From J089 sp964535735 (GTDB lineage Bacteria > Fidelibacterota > Marinisomatia > Marinisomatales > J089), in the NCBI GenBank assembly GCA_964535735.1, contig CAZHTM010000038.1, positions 1 to 22,749 of the forward strand: a DNA stretch of 22,749 nucleotides, read 5' to 3'. A model generated the notes under the pieces. That model had not been told where the DNA came from. It saw nothing but the letters and a program-made list of their open reading frames with translations, and searched no databases. Both the position numbers and the translations under genes were made by a program. The first letter of the stretch is position 1; every line of letters begins with the position of its first letter. Of the stretch, positions 14,140 through 22,622 are shown one piece after another.

Positions 14140-16803
14140 ATGGATAGTTCCAATGGGGAAAATCCTGCCTTTACTTTTGGGCTGGATCCCTTGGGAAAAC
14201 TAGAAAAATTATCTGGTATAGACTTGGCCAATGATGTGATGTTATTGGTCGATCTGGAGAGAAATAAAGTTTTGGATGCCATTCCAGGATCCGACACATT
14301 TTGCGGTTGGACACGGGAACAATTAATTCACATGAAACCGGAAAATATTCTTCCGAATACTTTATTTCATCAGGTTGAACAATCCGGGAATGGCTGGTCG
14401 TCTAAGCGTTTTGAAACGCAAATAGCTTGTAATAATGGACAAAAACGCGAATTAGAAGTTTTTACCGTTCGGATTTCTGAAGGAGGGAAGCAACTCCTGG
14501 CATTTATAGTCAATGATATTACCCGACGGAAACGACACCACGCGGCCCTTGAGCGGTATTTTACGGTCATGGATCAAACGCAAAAACTGGCTGGCATCGG
14601 TTTTTATGAAGGCAATTTAGCCACCAATGAAGGGTTTTGGTCAGAGGGATTATACCGGCTTTTCGGCTTTGCTCCTGGAGAAGTACCTCCCCGGCAAGAA
14701 TCGTTTTTTAAAATTGTCCATCCCGACGATCTTCCGAAAATAAAAGCGGCTATTCAAAAATCTTTGGAGGAAAAACAACCCTCAGATATCATTCACCGGA
14801 TTATTCGTAAAGACGGAGAAACCCGAATATTACGCGCTATTTGCACTTTTGTTTATGATCACCAGGGGAGGCCGACCCATCACCGCGGAACGTTTCTGGA
14901 TATAACCGAATCCCAGCATTTACTAGAAAAAATCACTGAAAGTGAAGAAAAATTCCGAACCATCGTAACGCATACGGAAGAAATTCTGTTCCAAACAGAT
15001 GAAAAGGGTATCATTACTTTCATTGCTGGCAGGGGGCTGAAGCGTCTGGGATATACACCAGAAGATTTGGTGGGACGTTCGGCAGAAGATTTCCTTCAAA
15101 ACCGTCCTGATGAATTACACGATGTGGAACGAGCCTTGGCTGGTCAAACCGTTCGTGGCGAAATCAATTTTCGGAATCAGCGGCTGCGTTTATGGTATTC
15201 ACCACTTCGGAATCTCTCCGGTAAAATTGTAGGTTTGTTGGGTATGGCGATTAATGTCTCTGAAGAATACAAGGTAAAAAAAGAGCTGGAGGACAAGGAA
15301 AATTATATACGTTCCGTATTCTGTAATATTCATGAAGACATTTACGTCATTGACAGGAAGTATAAAATCCTTGATGCCAATCGGAAATTTTTAATTTCCA
15401 ATGGTTTGGAACGCGATCAGGTATTAGGTCGGCCCTGTTATTCAATTTCCCATCGAAACGACCATCCCTGTGATTTGGAAGGGGAGGATTGCTATTTAAA
15501 ACAGGTCTTTGAGACCGGAGAACCGGTGAATTATCGCCATATTCATAGAGATAAAGATGGTCATGAACGGTTTGTGGATATTATCATGTCCCCCATCCGT
15601 GATCATTCCGGTAAAATCACCGAAGTTATTGAAGCCACTCGGGACATGACGGATCTGGTTCTGGCCGAACGAACCAGGCATATTCGGGAAGTAGAATTCA
15701 GCGCCGTTATTAATACGGCCAAGGATGCGGTGGTAGGGATTGATTCGGAAGGAAATATTTCTATTTGGAATCCTGCCGCCGAACAAATGTTTGGTTATTC
15801 CCGGGAAGAGGCGATCGGTACGTCCATGCATTCAATGGTCGCCCCTGAAAAATATCAAGATGATGCGATAAATGGCCTCCGACAATTTTTTAAGAACGGA
15901 ACGGGGGAGATCATTGGCCAAACGGTCGAAATAACTGGCCTGAAAAAGGATGGAACCGAATTCCCTATAGAATTATCCATTTCCAAAATGAACCTGGATG
16001 GGAAATGGCATGCCGCCGCGATCATACGGGATATCACCGAACGCAAACGGTATCAGGCAAAATTGAAGTCCGCCTTAAAAAAAGCCAAAGAAGGAGAACG
16101 GGTCAAAACTATTTTCTTGGCGAACATGTCCCATGAAATTCGAACGCCCCTGAATTCAATATTGGGGTTCACAGAAAGCCTGAAGGAAAAGTTTAAGACG
16201 GTGATGGATTCCGAAAGTGAATGGATGTTTGATATTATCAATCAAAGTGGACAACGTCTATTACATACTATTCATGAAATTCTGGATATGTCCCAGTTAG
16301 AGACCCAATCGTTTGTGATCAATCCAAAACGTATTGATCTGGAAGATTGTGTTCGTCAGACGGTGGTTGAACTGGAACCCCGTGCTGAAGAAAAAGGGCT
16401 ATCTCTAAAACTTCAGGGACTGTCAGGGACAACCACGGTCACAGTTGATTACTATTCATTCAGTCAAGCATTGTCCAATATCATTGAGAATGCCATTAAA
16501 TATACTAACCACGGTGGAGTGACCATCCAGTTGACAAAAAATGATGAATACATTGTTTTATCTGTGACGGATACCGGCATCGGAATGACGCCTCAGTACG
16601 TCAAACGATTGTTTAATCCATTTACACAGGAAAGTGAAGGACACACGAAAAAATTTCAGGGAATCGGATTGGGTATGTCTTTAGCCAAAAAATATCTGGA
16701 ACTAAATCGTATCCGTTTGGAACTGAACACCAAGAAAAATCAGGGAACCCGGGTTAGACTGTTTATACCATATTATCTGGAAAAACCGCTCGTATCCGCG
16801 TAA
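14140..16803 (+). CDS. soluble multi-PAS sensor histidine kinase
   Basis: An 887-residue cytosolic kinase with no membrane segment or signal peptide. About five PAS domains follow one another (about 25-135, 140-260, 265-380, 385-510, 515-640); most end in a PAC-type motif such as NDITRRK, LDITES, RDMTD or RDITERK. The HisKA domain has FLANMSHEIRTPLNSILGF with the phospho-accepting H665. The ATPase domain has NIIENAIKYTNHGG, DTGIGM and a GIGLGMSLAKKY G2 box. No receiver domain is fused and no response regulator is adjacent, so it is an orphan kinase. The fourth PAS carries an unusual Cys/His cluster (C433, H438, H442, C444, C451). The signal is unknown; redox or a bound cofactor is possible. 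Confidence 0.95.
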   Translation: MDSSNGENPAFTFGLDPLGKLEKLSGIDLANDVMLLVDLERNKVLDAIPGSDTFCGWTREQLIHMKPENILPNTLFHQVEQSGNGWSSKRFETQIACNNGQKRELEVFTVRISEGGKQLLAFIVNDITRRKRHHAALERYFTVMDQTQKLAGIGFYEGNLATNEGFWSEGLYRLFGFAPGEVPPRQESFFKIVHPDDLPKIKAAIQKSLEEKQPSDIIHRIIRKDGETRILRAICTFVYDHQGRPTHHRGTFLDITESQHLLEKITESEEKFRTIVTHTEEILFQTDEKGIITFIAGRGLKRLGYTPEDLVGRSAEDFLQNRPDELHDVERALAGQTVRGEINFRNQRLRLWYSPLRNLSGKIVGLLGMAINVSEEYKVKKELEDKENYIRSVFCNIHEDIYVIDRKYKILDANRKFLISNGLERDQVLGRPCYSISHRNDHPCDLEGEDCYLKQVFETGEPVNYRHIHRDKDGHERFVDIIMSPIRDHSGKITEVIEATRDMTDLVLAERTRHIREVEFSAVINTAKDAVVGIDSEGNISIWNPAAEQMFGYSREEAIGTSMHSMVAPEKYQDDAINGLRQFFKNGTGEIIGQTVEITGLKKDGTEFPIELSISKMNLDGKWHAAAIIRDITERKRYQAKLKSALKKAKEGERVKTIFLANMSHEIRTPLNSILGFTESLKEKFKTVMDSESEWMFDIINQSGQRLLHTIHEILDMSQLETQSFVINPKRIDLEDCVRQTVVELEPRAEEKGLSLKLQGLSGTTTVTVDYYSFSQALSNIIENAIKYTNHGGVTIQLTKNDEYIVLSVTDTGIGMTPQYVKRLFNPFTQESEGHTKKFQGIGLGMSLAKKYLELNRIRLELNTKKNQGTRVRLFIPYYLEKPLVSA

Positions 16804-16813
16804 TTCAGTTTTC

Positions 16814-19492
16814 TCAAGTTCCGATCCAATAGGTGATTTTCAACGCCAATACATTATCACTGGGTTGAGAGAGTAGATTCTCCAGATCGCGTTGGACCGA
16901 CATTCCGCCGGGATTTTGAAAATCTAAACGATTGGTTGTCCATACCAGGTATAGTGTAGAACCAGGACGGAATTCCCACCGCAGAACCGCATTTCCGATC
17001 ATGGATTTATAATTAAAATCCGGATTCCAGAATTCAATCACATCCGAGTCGTCTCCACCGGTGGGATCCAGACGATATTCCCCATCATCGGTTTTTTCCA
17101 AAGTAGAAGATCCATCGACACCATATTCCATAAAGTCGTAGGATTTCGGGTGGGTGAATTCTTTAAAATGAGAATAGGATCCGGTTGCCAGGAAGGGTTG
17201 GAAATAGACCTGGAAAGACAGAGTGGGGGTGAAGGTGTAATCCAGTCGTAATTCGGCAGCCAGGGTTTCCCGGTCCAGTTGCGCCACTATGTACCGATTG
17301 CCGTACATAGCCACGGCGGCCGAATCTTCCCAGCGACCCACGTATTGATCGATCTCTGTACCAACGGAATAACCTACATCTAGATTGATATTAAGGTTGG
17401 TGCTAAATTTCCATCCCAGTTCCCCGTTTACATTCCAGCCGGAGCCTCCACTCTCAGACTGGTTGAAGCCAAACCCGGTGCCACCAGTGATATTTTTTCG
17501 CCAGTCAGAATTGATGCCACCGCTGAAAAACAGTCCGGACGGTGAAACAACCAATGGTCCACCCCGAAGTTTGGTGTCGGACACTGTTTTGGGACCCCAG
17601 CCAGAAAACCAGTTGAAACTCCAGTAATTCAGCAATTGGAGATATCCGAAGAAGAAAACCATTTCATTGATTTTGATTCCTTCGAAATTGTGGTTGGTGG
17701 TATGAGCCAGGTTCACGGAGGCGAACCGAAACACCTCTCCCGGGTCGTACCATTTATACCCTATAAGCAGGTGCTCATTAATGCGATCCGTTCCAAACGT
17801 GAGACCCATATCATTACTTTCGAATCCGGGGGTAATGAATCCTAAACTGGCATTTAGGGTAACATGTCCCGTTTCCTTGTTCAAAAGAAACCGTCCTGAA
17901 AAACCATTCAACGAGGTCAAGGTCGTATCCACCTCCAAATGCGACGCATCGGGACGTTGGAAATAGTGACTGGAATTTTGTTGTAAGCTCGTGATGCGAT
18001 CGCGACTACCTAGAACATTGGAGAACCCTAACCAACCGCTTAAGGCCCAGTCGCGGTCCGGACCAAAAAAGGTCCAGCCATCTACTCCCCCAGCGAAAGC
18101 CTGCTGATTCAGATTCGCCCGTAGACTCGAATCGGCAAAATTGCGCGTTACTAGAGTTCCCAGCAAGCCCAGACCCTGCTTTCCTTCATGGAATTCTTTT
18201 TGGATTCGTAACAAATTATAAAAGGTAAGCGGTTCCACTTCGGTTTTACCGCGAATACTGTCCGCAACAATGGTGCGGGCAAATTCCCGGTCAGTCAAGG
18301 CGCTGAGACCGCCCAGGGACCATTGTCCTGGTAATTTTCCACTGATTTTGGCAGCCCCTAAAATAGATGTCACCGAGGGCATTTTCACCCAATCCCCATC
18401 TGCCCAGCCGGTTGGAGCCCGGCCAATGCGTCGGCTGTAAAAGAAATTCGGTTCCGAAAAATTGAATCCGTATCGATTGGTAGGGCCCCCTTTTCCGAAT
18501 TGAAAAATATTGGACCCTTCCACAAAAAAGGGTCGCTTTTCTTCATAATACGTTTCGTAAGCTGAAAGATTGATCGTGGCCGGGTCCACTTCAACCTGGC
18601 CAAAATCAGGATTAATTGTAGCATCCACGGTAATGTTATTCCCAATGCCCAGTTTGAAATCGGATCCAACCCCAAAGTTGGAATCCGTGCCGTTATAAAA
18701 GGGGTTGTCATCTCTTGAAGGCAATGAGCTATAACTGCCGGTTACATAAGGGAGCCATTCAAAACGTTTTGGCGGTTTAATATCCCGAATACCTCGTAAC
18801 GTAGCAAAATGGGACACAATCCCGCTCTCACCCCGGGGAATGTATACATTCAGGGAATGTTCACTCCGACGTTGGATTTGACGGCCAAAGCCAATGCCCA
18901 TAACGATTTCCGTCTGATCCGCTTGGAACCGAAGCTGGGAAAAAGGAATGCGAATTTCCACGGTCCACCCTGAATCGTCAATACGTGTTTTCCAATCCCA
19001 TACACCGTCCCAGGAATTGTCGAAATTGCCATCATTGTACATGGCGCCGTCCTGGATTGCCCCCACCGGGTTGACAACAAAATAGAATCCGGATCGACGG
19101 TCATGGTAGGTATCGATGGCTACCTGGAATTCATCGGAAGCAGTTCCCCGGTCCCGACGACTCATGTAACCTATGATACTATCGGGTCTGCTATCCGCAA
19201 GCCGAGCGCCCACATAGAGTGAGCTATTGTCATATCCAACCCAGACCTGGGTGTCCTCGCTGGCTGGATCCCCATTATCCGGATCGATTTGGATGAAGGT
19301 TGTATGCGGTTCGGTCTGATAGATACTTTCGTCCAACCGACCGTCAATGGTCAACGGTTTGTCCAGGCGAACGGCCAGCACTTCACGGATGCGATAATTT
19401 TCCGGATTAAATGCGGAAATCGATTGGGGTGAACCGAAAAGAAGTGTCAGTCCACTCAGGATGAACGTTAAAAAGGATAGTTTTTTACTCAT
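16814..19492 (-). CDS. secreted CBM9-like/DUF5916 outer-membrane beta-barrel protein
   Basis: About 892 residues from the chosen start. A clear signal peptide (MSKKLSFLTFILSGLTLLFG, then SPQSISA) supports the ATG at 19492 over the longer frame from 19558. The next segment, LTIDGRLDESIY followed by VWVGYDNSSLYVGARL, is the carbohydrate-binding CBM9-like sandwich found at the front of DUF5916 proteins. The motif YYEEKRPFFVEGSNIFQFG marks the DUF5916 part. The remaining ~500 residues alternate short aromatic-rich strands and turns and end in LKITYWIGT, as in outer-membrane beta-barrels. Function is unknown; association with the cell surface and with carbohydrate is inferred from the family. The gene is convergent with the kinase, with only ten bases between the stops and no obvious terminator. 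Confidence 0.9.
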   Translation of the reverse strand: MSKKLSFLTFILSGLTLLFGSPQSISAFNPENYRIREVLAVRLDKPLTIDGRLDESIYQTEPHTTFIQIDPDNGDPASEDTQVWVGYDNSSLYVGARLADSRPDSIIGYMSRRDRGTASDEFQVAIDTYHDRRSGFYFVVNPVGAIQDGAMYNDGNFDNSWDGVWDWKTRIDDSGWTVEIRIPFSQLRFQADQTEIVMGIGFGRQIQRRSEHSLNVYIPRGESGIVSHFATLRGIRDIKPPKRFEWLPYVTGSYSSLPSRDDNPFYNGTDSNFGVGSDFKLGIGNNITVDATINPDFGQVEVDPATINLSAYETYYEEKRPFFVEGSNIFQFGKGGPTNRYGFNFSEPNFFYSRRIGRAPTGWADGDWVKMPSVTSILGAAKISGKLPGQWSLGGLSALTDREFARTIVADSIRGKTEVEPLTFYNLLRIQKEFHEGKQGLGLLGTLVTRNFADSSLRANLNQQAFAGGVDGWTFFGPDRDWALSGWLGFSNVLGSRDRITSLQQNSSHYFQRPDASHLEVDTTLTSLNGFSGRFLLNKETGHVTLNASLGFITPGFESNDMGLTFGTDRINEHLLIGYKWYDPGEVFRFASVNLAHTTNHNFEGIKINEMVFFFGYLQLLNYWSFNWFSGWGPKTVSDTKLRGGPLVVSPSGLFFSGGINSDWRKNITGGTGFGFNQSESGGSGWNVNGELGWKFSTNLNINLDVGYSVGTEIDQYVGRWEDSAAVAMYGNRYIVAQLDRETLAAELRLDYTFTPTLSFQVYFQPFLATGSYSHFKEFTHPKSYDFMEYGVDGSSTLEKTDDGEYRLDPTGGDDSDVIEFWNPDFNYKSMIGNAVLRWEFRPGSTLYLVWTTNRLDFQNPGGMSVQRDLENLLSQPSDNVLALKITYWIGT

Positions 19493-19656
19493 GGAAATAG
19501 TGGGTCTAAGGTGGAAAGAAACGCAGATGTTAAACAAGTGACTGAATGTTATCAGCACGATATTTTCTGCTTGGGTGTACGGTGTTTTTTCCTATCATTT
19601 GGTGCGGATAGGACACGTATCAGAGATAATGGTTGTCATGAAAAGACCAAATTCCT

Positions 19657-19905
19657 TTAGTCGGCGAAATATTGATGAATCAAAGGGCTTAGGAAAACAA
19701 ATCCCAAGGCTGTCAGGAAAGCCGCCAAGATAAATTGTACCGCCGGGCCGGGCATTTCCAGACCAGAATAGGGATTTTTCTGATGAACCTCTTTCCGAAT
19801 AGCGGCTAAGATCCGATTTACCAGGATCAGGCTGACGATTAACAGAAGACCCATGAGACCGTAGTCCAGGGCTTCTAATTGCAGCAACCATTGACCAACG
19901 GTCAT
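19657..19905 (-). CDS. small membrane protein coupled to the ROK kinase gene
   Basis: An 82-residue protein with two hydrophobic segments, about 16-34 (GLMGLLLIVSLILVNRIL) and about 55-75 (VQFILAAFLTALGFVFL), separated by a polar loop. No family is recognised. Its ATG overlaps the stop of the ROK gene by four bases (ATGA), so it is translated from the same mRNA. About 165 bases without a convincing gene separate it from the start of the DUF5916 gene. Confidence 0.7.
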   Translation of the reverse strand: MTVGQWLLQLEALDYGLMGLLLIVSLILVNRILAAIRKEVHQKNPYSGLEMPGPAVQFILAAFLTALGFVFLSPLIHQYFAD

Positions 19906-20792
19906 ATCAAGGTCCTGGCCAGGAGGGCCGCCCCCAAAGCACCGGCTGAATCACCAAGTTCATGTTTTCGAATAGGTGTATCCGGTTTATCGGTGAAACA
20001 ATGGCGGTATACAGCTTCCCGTCCCTCCGTATAGAGCCAATCAATATTGGACACCCCGCCTCCCAGAATCACCACATGGGGATCAAGAAGGTTTATTATG
20101 TTTCCCAGCGCCATTCCGAAATTGTTCAAAAAATCCTGTTTCCAGGCCTGAAAGCGGGGATGGGTTTCATAGGAACTCAGAATCTCAGGAAGAGTGGCGG
20201 TAATACCGGTGGAGGCTGCCCAGGCGCGCTCCAATGCGGGACCGCTGAGATAAGTTTCCACACATCCCTGGCGACCACAGTAGCAGGAATGTCCGCCGGG
20301 ATGCAAAATCGTGTGTCCCCACTCTCCGGCACCCTGAGAGCGTCCGGATAGGATATTGCCTTTATAGATAATTCCTCCTCCCACACCAGTACCCATAATG
20401 ACGCCGAAGACCAGGTCATCGCCGCGACCAGCTCCGAGCAGCGCTTCGGCTAACCCAAAGCAATTGGCGTCATTTTCCATGACGACACCTTGCCCAAGAC
20501 GGTCCTCAAGATCCTCTTTCAAAGGTTGGCCAATGAGACAGACCGTATTGCTGTTTTTTATCCGTCCTGTTTTGGGCGAAATAGCGCCCGGCGTTCCGAT
20601 CCCAACTGGGAGCGAGTGGTCTGACCCCTGGCATTCATGAATTAAACCGATCAATCGATCCACAATCGCGGCATAGCCCTCCTCGCGGAGGGTGGGAATC
20701 CGTTTCCGGAATTGCACCGTATTATCCGGGCCAAGACGTATCCCCTCAATTTTCGTTCCGCCCAAATCAATGCCAATAGTGGTTAGAGACAT
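19902..20792 (-). CDS. ROK family sugar kinase (glucokinase-like)
   Basis: About 296 residues from the ATG at 20792, chosen because the ATP-binding motif GIDLGGTK then begins at residue 7, as usual. It has the catalytic ENDAN motif (E106, N107, D108), a GVIMGTGVGGG phosphate loop (130-140) and the ROK zinc site: H160 in GEWGH, then C170-x-C172-x4-C177. All key residues are present. ROK kinases phosphorylate glucose, fructose, N-acetylmannosamine or similar sugars; the substrate cannot be decided here, though the motifs suit a glucokinase. The start overlaps the end of the Nudix gene by ten bases, and the stop overlaps the next small gene, so the three form one operon. Confidence 0.92.
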   Translation of the reverse strand: MSLTTIGIDLGGTKIEGIRLGPDNTVQFRKRIPTLREEGYAAIVDRLIGLIHECQGSDHSLPVGIGTPGAISPKTGRIKNSNTVCLIGQPLKEDLEDRLGQGVVMENDANCFGLAEALLGAGRGDDLVFGVIMGTGVGGGIIYKGNILSGRSQGAGEWGHTILHPGGHSCYCGRQGCVETYLSGPALERAWAASTGITATLPEILSSYETHPRFQAWKQDFLNNFGMALGNIINLLDPHVVILGGGVSNIDWLYTEGREAVYRHCFTDKPDTPIRKHELGDSAGALGAALLARTLI

Positions 20793-21406
20793 TCCTTTAA
20801 TACCTGTTTCAATTCGGATAAAATCATGGAGGTGGCTCCCCATACCTTTACGGTGTCAAAATGAAAATAAGGCACCTGAAAAGGTGTATCACGGAATACC
20901 CGGTCTTCCGTTTTCACACGATGGTCATCCAGAAGGGCATCCAGGGGCACTTTGATAATCCGGGCCACTTCTTCCCTGGCATGTTGCGTCATAGGCTCAT
21001 GGGATGCAATCCCCACAAATGGATGGATCGTGAATCCAGTAATTGGGACGGGTAACGTGGACAGAGCCCCCACCAACGTAATCTCAGATTCGGGGATGCC
21101 CATTTCTTCCCGGGTTTCCCGTAGCGCGGTAGCTTCCAGCGATTCCCCCGGTTCCCAGGCTCCGCCAGGCAAGGAAACCTGACCTTTATGGTGTTGCACA
21201 TGTTCAGTCCTCTCGGTCAGAAAAAAGTGAATCCCATTCTGGGTCGGGAAAAACAAGATCAGTACAGCTGCTGGAGTGAACGAATGATGGTTGGGCCATA
21301 CCACCGGTCGTTGGGGCCGGGTCATCATTATTCGTTGAACATCTTTTCCAGGCAAAGGCTGAGCCAAACGATATTTAAGTTTTTTGGATAGGGCTACAAT
21401 GTCCAT
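20783..21406 (-). CDS. Nudix hydrolase, CoA pyrophosphatase-like (NudL/YeaB type)
   Basis: A 207-residue protein with a complete Nudix box: G82-x5-E88-x7-R96-E97-x2-E100-E101-x-G103. Just before it is the extended motif FLTERTEHVQHHKGQVSLPG, which fits the UPF0035 signature of CoA-pyrophosphatases that cleave coenzyme A to 3',5'-ADP and 4'-phosphopantetheine. Length is typical (about 190-210). The start at 21406 is 51 bases from the divergent HAD gene. It is the first gene of an overlapping operon with the ROK kinase; no pathway link between the two is evident. Confidence 0.9.
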   Translation of the reverse strand: MDIVALSKKLKYRLAQPLPGKDVQRIMMTRPQRPVVWPNHHSFTPAAVLILFFPTQNGIHFFLTERTEHVQHHKGQVSLPGGAWEPGESLEATALRETREEMGIPESEITLVGALSTLPVPITGFTIHPFVGIASHEPMTQHAREEVARIIKVPLDALLDDHRVKTEDRVFRDTPFQVPYFHFDTVKVWGATSMILSELKQVLKECL

Positions 21407-21457
21407 TGAGTCGAAAAGTTACAGGAAAATATATCTTCATTGCCTAATATCTCACTA

Positions 21458-22144
21458 ATGGAACCCAGAGCAAAGCCAATAAAACATATTTTATGGGACT
21501 GGAACGGAACCTTGTTGGACGACCTCTGGTTGTCGGTAGAGGCCATTAATGTCGTACTGGACCGTTATCAGCTTCCGCGAGTAACCACGGAAAGTTACCT
21601 GAATATCTTCACTTTTCCAGTGAAAACCTACTACGCCCGTCTGGGATTTGATTTTCGGGAGCATCCCTTTGAGGTGGTGGGGACGGAATTTATCGAGGAA
21701 TATACCCGGCGCATGACCCAGCCTGCGTTACGCCCCGGAGCTCGGGACTGTCTGGATCGCCTGGCGCGCGCTGGTGTAGGACAATCCTTGTTTTCCGCCG
21801 CCAAACAGCAAATGTTGACCGATCTAATGGATTATCACCAATTGACCGCGTATTTTGATGACATTATTGGACAAAATGATCATTATGCCCATGGAAAAAC
21901 AGAGGCGGGAAAGGCTTGGCTGGCCAATAAAGGTCTGGACCCGGAAACGATCGTTTTTGTCGGGGACACTCTCCATGATTTGGAGGTAGCCGAAGTGATG
22001 GGGGTTCACGGAGTGTTGCTGTCCGGTGGTCACACCAGCGAGGCGCGACTCCGGGCCCGAACATCTCAAGTTTTTCAATCCCTGGAAGCATTGCAAACCT
22101 GGCTTTTCAATCATTTGAACGGAACCCCGGAGAGCCATGAATAA
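21458..22144 (+). CDS. HAD family hydrolase, phosphoglycolate phosphatase-like
   Basis: About 228 residues from the ATG at 21458; a TTG at 21440 is an alternative start and neither has a good ribosome binding site. Motif I is DWNGTLLDD, with nucleophile D14, followed by a helical cap domain. A lysine motif lies around GKTEAGKAWL, and motif IV is FVGDTLHD (D170, D174). This is a haloacid dehalogenase phosphatase of the phosphoglycolate phosphatase/beta-phosphoglucomutase group. The residue two after the nucleophile is N16, where most phosphatases have Asp. The substrate is not known. The stop overlaps the chorismate mutase start by eight bases. Confidence 0.88.
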   Translation: MEPRAKPIKHILWDWNGTLLDDLWLSVEAINVVLDRYQLPRVTTESYLNIFTFPVKTYYARLGFDFREHPFEVVGTEFIEEYTRRMTQPALRPGARDCLDRLARAGVGQSLFSAAKQQMLTDLMDYHQLTAYFDDIIGQNDHYAHGKTEAGKAWLANKGLDPETIVFVGDTLHDLEVAEVMGVHGVLLSGGHTSEARLRARTSQVFQSLEALQTWLFNHLNGTPESHE

Positions 22145-22415
22145 ATCATCCTCAGATTTAGAACGTTTACGCCAACAAATTGACGCCCTGGATGAACAGC
22201 TGGTGGATTTGATAATCCGGCGGATTCAGACTGCCAGAGATATTGGTCGCCAGAAACGGGAAACGGGCCAGGATATCACAGATCAACAACGGGAGGACCG
22301 TATTTTACACCGGTTGAAAGAACAGGTTGGGGACCGGCTTTCCATGGATCAGTTAAAACAGATGTACTCCGTGATATTTCAATTGTGTCGTGATGTCCAG
22401 GAAGGTTCAACTTAG
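22137..22415 (+). CDS. chorismate mutase, AroQ type (monofunctional)
   Basis: A 92-residue all-helical protein of the AroQ fold that converts chorismate to prephenate for phenylalanine and tyrosine synthesis. Residues line up with the E. coli P-protein mutase domain with an offset of one: R12 (R11), R29 (R28), K40 (K39), D49 (D48), R52 (R51) and E53 (E52). The active-site arginines and lysine are thus present. No dehydratase or dehydrogenase domain is fused. It overlaps the HAD gene by eight bases and its stop is embedded in a strong ribosome binding site for a tiny downstream ORF. Confidence 0.9.
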   Translation: MNKSSSDLERLRQQIDALDEQLVDLIIRRIQTARDIGRQKRETGQDITDQQREDRILHRLKEQVGDRLSMDQLKQMYSVIFQLCRDVQEGST

Positions 22416-22425
22416 GGAGATAGGT

Positions 22426-22473
22426 ATGATTTGGATTCTTTTGGTCAGTCTGTGGAGACAAGGGGAAAAGTAA
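22426..22473 (+). pseudogene. 15-residue ORF with a strong ribosome binding site, possibly the start of a broken gene
   Basis: AGGGAGA (22414-22420), overlapping the chorismate mutase stop, lies five bases before an ATG. The encoded peptide is MIWILLVSLWRQGEK, which looks like the start of a membrane protein or signal peptide and then stops. The stop falls in the A/G/T-rich sequence that leads into the inverted repeat starting at 22477. This suggests a third gene of the operon whose body was lost or displaced by the repeat. A real leader peptide is the alternative. Confidence 0.35.
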
Positions 22474-22476
22474 AAA

Positions 22477-22622
22477 GTAAAAGAGTAATTATTTAATGAA
22501 AGCAGGAGAGAGGAACCTGCCTGTTTCCCGATTTTCATTGGGACTTCGGCAGGTAAATCGGGAACCAGGAAAACTCCAATACACCAACACCCCATCACTC
22601 CAATTAAATAATTACGTTTTAC
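22477..22622. repeat. 146-base element bounded by inverted repeats
   Basis: The left arm 22477-22497 and right arm 22603-22622 share GTAATTATTTAAT and its reverse complement perfectly over 13 bases, and after a one-base gap a further GTAAAA. The ~105 bases inside are non-coding, with two short interlocking inverted repeats (22515-22565). The size and terminal inverted repeats resemble a small non-autonomous mobile element or a dispersed intergenic repeat. No target-site duplication is obvious. Confidence 0.5.

Noticed and set aside
16801..16830. Terminator between the kinase and the convergent DUF5916 gene
   Set aside because: Only ten bases separate the stops and no hairpin followed by a T-run is visible on either strand.
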